Shown: piece after piece, positions 59,190 to 64,000 of the stretch | Numbering within the stretch: the stretch's first letter is position 1 | Layout: every line of letters starts with the position of its first letter | Assembly: GCA_014238945.1 (NCBI GenBank) | Contig: JABAAB010000041.1 | Span: forward strand, 50,492 to 114,491 | DNA length: 64,000 nt | Direction of reading: 5' to 3' | Source of the DNA: Lysobacterales bacterium | GTDB taxonomy: Bacteria > Pseudomonadota > Gammaproteobacteria > Xanthomonadales > SZUA-36 | Program-made: the position numbers and the translations under genes | Notes under the pieces: generated by a model | What the model was told of the DNA's origin: nothing | Database searches by the model: none | What the model saw: the letters and a program-made list of their open reading frames with translations, nothing else

Positions 59190-60415
59190 AAGGTCCTCAT
59201 CAACTTATCTATGGTCCCGGCCAGTACATTGCTATCAGCGCAGTGCAATGGTGACTGCCGCGGTGCATGTAAGAAAAACGGATGGTTACCCGGTCTGATA
59301 TTACGCAGGTCGTTGTGCACAACGGCATCAACTGCCGAGTCAGCAAATTGTTTCCTGACCGCTGCCAGGCGTTTTTCAGGGTCTTCGGTATCGGTCAGTT
59401 TGAAGCCAATCACCCGCACATGGGGATTTCTTGACCAGGTTTTGATCTGACCGAGTAATTTGGGATTGCGTTTGAGGTGCAGTAGAAGATCAGAGTCTGA
59501 CGATATTTTTCCGGCACGATCATCGGTTGATACACCCAGGCTGTTTTCAATGGCACTGACGCTGAAATCGCTTATTGCTGCCGCGTGTATGACCATGTCG
59601 TAGTCGTTGGAGCCCAGAAGACTGCTCATCTGTTGCTCAATATCTGCAAAACTGCGGAAATGTACCATGCTGGTAACCAGGCTGGGTTTTATCGCGTCTT
59701 CGGCACCAAGCCAGGTAACCTGATGACCGGCAACTGCCAATTCATCCGCCAGACGAGCGGCCGTCCGGCCCGTGCTCAAATTACCAATGTAGCGTACCGA
59801 ATCGATCGGTTCGCGGGTTCCGCCTGCAGTAATCAGGATTCGTTTGGTATTTGCACCTGCATTAGAGACCAACAACCGGTCAACCGAACACAAGATCTCA
59901 TCGGGTTCAAGCATGCGTCCATCACCCACCTCACCACAGGCAAGTTCACCACGGCGCACCGGAAGTACATGTACACCCCATTCCCGTAGCTGACCGACAC
60001 TTCTCCTGGTTGCCGGATACTGCCACATACGGGTATTCATCGCGGGTACGATGACCATCGGTTTGCCCCTGCCGTAGGCTGCTTGCCAAACGGTGGAGAC
60101 AGCATCATCGGCAATACCTGCAACCAGTTTGTTGATCAGGTTGGAAGTGGCTGGTGCGACCACCACTATATCGGCCCACTGTGCCAGTGAAATGTGTTCC
60201 ATGGCCTGTCCCGGGGCAAACACCTGATCGAATACTGATTCCGCACCCAGTCCCTGCAGGGTCGCCGGTCCGGTGAATTCTGAGGCGCCGAGGGTACAGG
60301 CTACCCGCACCGTGTAACCACGTTTGACCCAGCTGGAAATCAGGGTACTTGCCTTGGCGCAGGCGATAGAACCAGACATCATCAAAAGGATCCGGGTGCG
60401 TTCAGATGACGACAT
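59186..60415 (-). CDS. coaBC: Bifunctional phosphopantothenoylcysteine decarboxylase / phosphopantothenate-cysteine ligase
   Basis: Makes 4'-phosphopantetheine from phosphopantothenate and cysteine. The N-terminal CoaC flavoprotein has [35 protein letters not shown] and the catalytic [12 protein letters not shown]. The C-terminal CoaB ligase (from about residue 190) has [33 protein letters not shown] and [16 protein letters not shown]. Length 409 is full. Its start overlaps panC by 14 bp, and coaX follows through ATGA. Confidence 0.96.
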   Translation of the reverse strand: MSSSERTRILLMMSGSIACAKASTLISSWVKRGYTVRVACTLGASEFTGPATLQGLGAESVFDQVFAPGQAMEHISLAQWADIVVVAPATSNLINKLVAGIADDAVSTVWQAAYGRGKPMVIVPAMNTRMWQYPATRRSVGQLREWGVHVLPVRRGELACGEVGDGRMLEPDEILCSVDRLLVSNAGANTKRILITAGGTREPIDSVRYIGNLSTGRTAARLADELAVAGHQVTWLGAEDAIKPSLVTSMVHFRSFADIEQQMSSLLGSNDYDMVIHAAAISDFSVSAIENSLGVSTDDRAGKISSDSDLLLHLKRNPKLLGQIKTWSRNPHVRVIGFKLTDTEDPEKRLAAVRKQFADSAVDAVVHNDLRNIRPGNHPFFLHAPRQSPLHCADSNVLAGTIDKLMRTF

Positions 60416-61163
60416 TATCGATCAACCTCGTGTTACCCAGCCTGGCCGCCGCGAGTCGCCGCCCCGCAATGTCCTCGACATAGTCCACCGTGAACCCCTT
60501 CCGGCCCAAACGCAGTGCGGCCTCAGCTGCTGATTTGCTTTCCTTCAGCAGGGTATGCAGAAATGCAGCCGTTTCCCGCTCAGCTGAATCCATCCCCTGG
60601 TTACGGGAGCTCATGGCAAGACCATCCGCTTCACGGATCGTGGGGCAGGCGACGATATTCACCGGCATGAAAAATGCTGCGACCATCTCACGTATCAATT
60701 GCAGTTGCTGAAAATCCTTCTCACCGAAATAGGCATTATCCGGTCGCACCAGATTCAGAAGACGCATCACCACGGTGAGTACGCCATCAAAATGACCCTT
60801 GCGATGAGCACCGCACAGTCGTTGGCTGAAATCGTTCTCACTTACCCGGAAACGATAGTCATCTGCATAAATTTGCGTCGTTGCGGGCAGAAGTACCGCA
60901 TCAACGCCCACTTGCTCAAGGCAGAGGAGGTCCGCCTGGACATCACCGGGGTAATTTTCAAATTCCTGCACGTCGTCAAACTGCTTGGGATTGGTAAACA
61001 CGCTGACGGTGGTAAACGCGTTGTTTTTCAGGCTTGCCCGAACCAGCGAAAGATGTCCCGGATGCAGGGCGCCCATGGTGGCGACAAAACCCAGTGAATC
61101 AGCTTGTGGCCAGCAGGAATCACGAAATTCCCGCCATTCATCCGTGGAGGTAAATATCTTCAT
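60402..61163 (-). CDS. panC: Pantothenate synthetase
   Basis: ATP-dependent condensation of pantoate and beta-alanine to pantothenate. The HIGH-type motif is in VATMGALHPGHLSLVRASL (about 28-46). AYFGEKDFQQLQLIREM, VACPTIREADGLAMSSRN and the end [13 protein letters not shown] are conserved. At 253 residues it is shorter than E. coli PanC (283), as in some other gammaproteobacteria, but the C-terminal domain is complete. Coupled to panB (ATGA). panD, which supplies beta-alanine, is not in the window. Confidence 0.95.
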   Translation of the reverse strand: MKIFTSTDEWREFRDSCWPQADSLGFVATMGALHPGHLSLVRASLKNNAFTTVSVFTNPKQFDDVQEFENYPGDVQADLLCLEQVGVDAVLLPATTQIYADDYRFRVSENDFSQRLCGAHRKGHFDGVLTVVMRLLNLVRPDNAYFGEKDFQQLQLIREMVAAFFMPVNIVACPTIREADGLAMSSRNQGMDSAERETAAFLHTLLKESKSAAEAALRLGRKGFTVDYVEDIAGRRLAAARLGNTRLIDNVVI

Positions 61164-61951
61164 CGTTTGTAGCTCTCATCCGCTGCCGGAAACCTGGCGT
61201 TTCTTACATCATCGGCATAGGCATTAAAAGCATCCAGCCACAGTTGTCTGCCATCAATATAACGACGTACAAACTTCGGCTTGAAGTCGGTGGTAAGACC
61301 CAGTAGATCCTGCATCACCAATACCTGCCCATCGGTGCCCGCACCGGCACCTATACCCAGGGTTGGAATGGACAGGCTGGCCGTAATCTCAGTGGCCAGT
61401 TCCTCCGGTACACATTCCAGTACGAGGGAGAAGCAACCGGCCTTTTCACACGCCCGTGCCTCATTTTTAAGGATCTCGGCCGTATCACTATCACGACCCT
61501 GCACGCGATAACCACCCAACTGGTTGACAGACTGCGGGGTCAGACCGAGATGCCCCATGACCGGGACCCCCGAGCGCACGATATGTGCAATGGTTTCCGC
61601 GTTACCTGCAATTCCTTCCAGTTTGATGGCATGGGCACCAGCCTTCATCAGCCTGCCGACCGCACACATGGTATCGGTCAAGGTCTGTCTGAAGGAAAGG
61701 AATGGCATGTCACCAACTATGAATTTGTCCGCAGCACCACGGGCGACGCTTTCAATGTGCCGGCACATCATGTCAACATCTGCCGGGATCGTCGTGCCAT
61801 GACCGTGCATGACCATGGCGGCGCTGTCACCCACCAGGATTACATCGAGGTCAGAGTCCTGAACGATACGCGCCGAGGTATAGTCATAGCAGGTCAGCAT
61901 GACAATCTTCTCGGCACGCGCCTTGCGCTGCTGAAATTCCAGGATATTCAT
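61160..61951 (-). CDS. panB: 3-methyl-2-oxobutanoate hydroxymethyltransferase
   Basis: Adds a hydroxymethyl group from methylene-tetrahydrofolate to ketoisovalerate, giving ketopantoate. Visible are KIVMLTCYDYTSARI, ILVGDSAAMVMHGHGTTIP with the Mg-binding Asp, GMPFLSF, VPVMGHLGLTPQSV, and LVLECVPEEL with the catalytic Glu. It has 263 residues. Its start overlaps the stop of the DUF2520 gene (ATGA), which couples it to a candidate enzyme for the next step. Confidence 0.96.
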   Translation of the reverse strand: MNILEFQQRKARAEKIVMLTCYDYTSARIVQDSDLDVILVGDSAAMVMHGHGTTIPADVDMMCRHIESVARGAADKFIVGDMPFLSFRQTLTDTMCAVGRLMKAGAHAIKLEGIAGNAETIAHIVRSGVPVMGHLGLTPQSVNQLGGYRVQGRDSDTAEILKNEARACEKAGCFSLVLECVPEELATEITASLSIPTLGIGAGAGTDGQVLVMQDLLGLTTDFKPKFVRRYIDGRQLWLDAFNAYADDVRNARFPAADESYKR

Positions 61952-62709
61952 AACAGCTGTTTCCTCCGGCCCTGCCTGGCAGCGGGACGTTCGCCTTGAT
62001 AAAAACTGATAAACGCCTGGTACAGCTCCTGTAAACCGTCATCCTCAAGGGAGGCCAGGTTCCGCTCTATGGTGTGGTGGTCATCTCGTGTTAAAGGACC
62101 GGTCAGTGCTTTTGCGGGTGCCTGTAAGAAATTACCGGTGACCTGCTTCAGATAGGGATGCAATGTTGAGGCCGGCAGTTCCAACCGTTGCTCAAAACGG
62201 TCGGAAACCGCTTTCCACAACAACTGGGGAAAATTGCCGGCCATCACACACAGGGCGTGGTAACGGGTTTTATCCTCTACTGAGAGGCTGAAATGCGGGT
62301 TATCCAGACCGGGTAGCAATTCGCAGTAATCATGTCCGTTCTCCAACATGAATGGTATTTTCCGGTAGGTCTCCAGGTCATACAGGTCCTCGGCAAAGGT
62401 CATTAAGGGGTGAACCCCTGCAACCCCTGGAAAACTCATGGTACCCGAACAATGGATCAGTTGTTTTTCATGCAGGAACGGGTACTGCTTCAATACCTTT
62501 GCAATGGCACCATCCGATACCAGCAACAAGACCCTGGCGGCATCTGCAACCGTCTGCCTGAGTCGCCACTCGGTATCACCCCGGGCACTGGTATTGATTG
62601 GGGATTGACGAGCGCGTGCCCAGCACGTGTGGGGGATATTCAGTAAATGAAAATACCGGGAAAAATGACGTGCAAGCCTGCCGCCACCAACAATTGCGTA
62701 GTTTACCAT
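61948..62709 (-). CDS. Rossmann/DUF2520 protein, candidate ketopantoate reductase (PanG-like)
   Basis: The N-terminus YAIVGGGRLARHFSRYF (about 4-20) is an NAD(P)-binding Rossmann loop, and the C-terminal half is DUF2520 (VMAGNFPQLLW, and ALTGPLTRDDHHTIERNL). Proteins of this kind were shown in Francisella to be ketopantoate reductase (PanG). I recall the PanG-DUF2520 link but cannot check it. It is the first gene of an overlapping operon with panB, panC, coaBC and coaX, in which no panE is present, so PanG activity is the simplest proposal. Length 253. Confidence 0.8.
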   Translation of the reverse strand: MVNYAIVGGGRLARHFSRYFHLLNIPHTCWARARQSPINTSARGDTEWRLRQTVADAARVLLLVSDGAIAKVLKQYPFLHEKQLIHCSGTMSFPGVAGVHPLMTFAEDLYDLETYRKIPFMLENGHDYCELLPGLDNPHFSLSVEDKTRYHALCVMAGNFPQLLWKAVSDRFEQRLELPASTLHPYLKQVTGNFLQAPAKALTGPLTRDDHHTIERNLASLEDDGLQELYQAFISFYQGERPAARQGRRKQLL

Positions 62710-62758
62710 GTCGGTACCTGTCCTCCGTGGATCAAGTCCTGATTGTTTAAATTACTTA

Positions 62759-62779
62759 CCGCACGAGTCTGCCGTGCGG
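62759..62779. promoter_or_regulatory. 7-bp hairpin in the panG-dnaE2 divergent gap
   Basis: CCGCACG / CGTGCGG with a 7-base loop, 50 bp upstream of the DUF2520 gene start. No T run follows. The 244-bp gap otherwise holds the LexA box and AT-rich sequence near dnaE2; no gene is seen in it. Confidence 0.35.
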
Positions 62780-62934
62780 ACTCATTGCACCCGTGTCACT
62801 TTATCCGGACTGGTAACCGCCATTTCCGGTCGGTTCTTTGCCCCGGATATCGGAACACGTATGTGCATTGTACCCCAGTTTATTCCGTAAGTATGCTTGC
62901 CGGAGATTGTGTTGAACCTTGTTTTTATTTCTAA

Positions 62935-62954
62935 TACTGTATATATATACAGTA
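62935..62954 (+). promoter_or_regulatory. LexA (SOS) box overlapping the dnaE2 start
   Basis: TACTGTATATATATACAGTA is a perfect 20-bp palindrome identical to the E. coli LexA consensus core (CTGT-N8-ACAG with the alternating TA spacer). Its last base is the A of the dnaE2 ATG. A -35 hexamer TTGAAC (62912-62917) is 17 bases from TACTGT, which could serve as the -10, so LexA would cover the promoter and the start together. Confidence 0.92.
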
Positions 62955-64000
62955 TGAGTTTATCTCCTGAAGCCCCGGTCTATGCGGAACTCGTCTGCAC
63001 CAGCAATTTCACCTTTCTCAACGGTGCCTCACACCCGCAGGAACTGGTCGCGCGTGCTGCCGAACTGGGCTACATGGCCATAGCAATGACCGATGAATGC
63101 TCGCTCGCAGGTATTGTACGTGCCTGGGAAGAAGCGCTGCGATGCGAGCAAAATGGACAGGCCATTGCGTTGATAGCGGGAAGCGCATTCAGACTGGGAA
63201 ACGGGTCACGACTGGTGCTGCTGGCCGAGGACATCACTGGTTATGCGCAACTGTGCACATTGATTACCCGGGGGCGACGCAATGCTTCCAAGGGTAACTA
63301 TGATCTGCCTGACAGCGCCTTCGAAGGCGGTCTGGGACACTGCACGGCGCTCTGGTTACCGGATAACGAAGACGATGTACTCGGTGCACACTGGGTTGCC
63401 TCACACTTTCCCCAACGCAGCTGGCTGGCAGCCAGCCTGTACATGGGTCCGGATGACAATGCACGCCTGGCACGTCTTGTCAGCACTGCGGAGGCTGCCG
63501 GGTTACCCGTCACCGCCTGTGGTGATGTACAGATGCATATCCGGCCGAGACGAATGCTGCACGATGTACTGACTGCCATTCGTCATGGCTGCACGCTGCC
63601 TGAACTGGGTTACCGTGCCCTGCCCTCCGGTGAACGCCATCTGCACAAACGCCAACGCCTGGGTGAACTGTACCGCACTGAATTACTGGCCCAGTCCGTA
63701 CATATTGCCCGGCGTTGCAGTTTCCGTATGGATCAACTGCGTTATCAGTATCCACGTGAGGTTGTACCACGCGGTATCAGCACAGCCAGGCACCTGCGCG
63801 ACCTGACCGAGGCCGGCATCCTGCAACGCTGGCCACGGGGCATCAGCGGGGATTTACGGCAACAGATTGAGCAGGAACTGGAACTGATTTCCGAACTGCA
63901 TTATGAATCGTATTTTCTGACCGTCCACGACATAGTCCAGTTCGCACGCAGCCAGTCCATACTGTGCCAGGGGCGTGGCTCGGCCGCCAATTCCGCCGTT
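62954..64000 (+). CDS. dnaE2: Error-prone DNA polymerase DnaE2, N-terminal part
   Basis: Alpha-subunit-like polymerase that works with ImuB in SOS mutagenesis. The frame runs from ATG 62954 to the window end (349 residues; the family has about 1,030), so it is truncated only by the window. The PHP domain opens with AELVCTSNFTFLNGASHPQE and LGYMAIAMTDECSLAGIVRA. Later come GDVQMHIRPRRMLHDVLTAI, a typical segment, and HYESYFLTVHDIVQFAR leading into CQGRGSAANSAV at the end. No Shine-Dalgarno sequence precedes the ATG. SOS control follows from the LexA box. Confidence 0.95.
   Translation, partial: MSLSPEAPVYAELVCTSNFTFLNGASHPQELVARAAELGYMAIAMTDECSLAGIVRAWEEALRCEQNGQAIALIAGSAFRLGNGSRLVLLAEDITGYAQLCTLITRGRRNASKGNYDLPDSAFEGGLGHCTALWLPDNEDDVLGAHWVASHFPQRSWLAASLYMGPDDNARLARLVSTAEAAGLPVTACGDVQMHIRPRRMLHDVLTAIRHGCTLPELGYRALPSGERHLHKRQRLGELYRTELLAQSVHIARRCSFRMDQLRYQYPREVVPRGISTARHLRDLTEAGILQRWPRGISGDLRQQIEQELELISELHYESYFLTVHDIVQFARSQSILCQGRGSAANSAV

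Overview
This 64 kb window is a gene-dense, roughly 50% GC stretch of bacterial chromosome that most resembles a free-living gammaproteobacterium. The order rpoE-rseA-rseB-rseC-degQ-lepA-lepB-DUF4845-rnc-era-recO-pdxJ matches, from memory, the Pseudomonas algU-mucABCD to pdxJ block. Other pointers are AceK, an E. coli-style LexA box, NagZ beside a methylthioinosine phosphorylase, type III pantothenate kinase, and 180-kDa-class NAD-glutamate dehydrogenase. I cannot name the genus. No rRNA, tRNA, CRISPR array, prophage or insertion sequence was recognised; the window reads as core genome with a few accessory cassettes.

Left part (1-9,990): the aceK tail; then, on the minus strand, metY, fbaA, tadA, the guaB-guaA purine operon with a structured guaB leader, and an exported amidohydrolase; then xseA on plus, closed by a clear terminator. 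From 10,070 to 13,936 is a tightly coupled plus-strand cassette: a VWA lipoprotein, an ECF sigma factor, a one-span membrane protein that may be its anti-sigma, and an IMPACT-family protein. A Rossmann oxidoreductase, a winged-helix protein and the antiporter nhaA follow.

Middle part (16,791-33,700), all on minus: rlmD-nagZ-hpt-MTIP-fadH (purine and methylthio salvage, peptidoglycan recycling, unsaturated fatty acid oxidation), then pdxJ, recO, era, rnc, DUF4845, lepB, lepA, and the sigma-E envelope-stress operon preceded by a sigma-E-type promoter. From 33,704 to 50,236: an ALDH7 aldehyde dehydrogenase and a glutaryl-CoA dehydrogenase (probable lysine catabolism) flank pyrD-murB. A 5'-nucleotidase, nadK and the giant NAD-glutamate dehydrogenase come next. 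A SahR-like ArsR-methylase regulator sits directly upstream of metH.

Right part (50,271-64,000): DUF2058, a Mip/FkpA-type prolyl isomerase, a sodium-solute symporter, a YtrA-type GntR/ABC operon with a promoter-operator and a small secreted protein, then imuB. A DUF502 gene pair follows, then the minus-strand vitamin B5/CoA operon (a DUF2520 candidate ketopantoate reductase, panB, panC, coaBC, coaX), and finally dnaE2, truncated by the window end, with a LexA box overlapping its start codon. imuB and dnaE2, usually one operon with imuA, are here split around the CoA operon, and no imuA is seen.

The observations most worth checking are the rearranged mutasome locus, perfect inverted repeats that overlap or abut the sahR, imuB and dnaE2 start codons, a ten-G tract inside the glutamate dehydrogenase gene, the VWA/ECF cassette, and a winged-helix protein ending in a sliding-clamp-like peptide. 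I did not find a system I would call wholly new.
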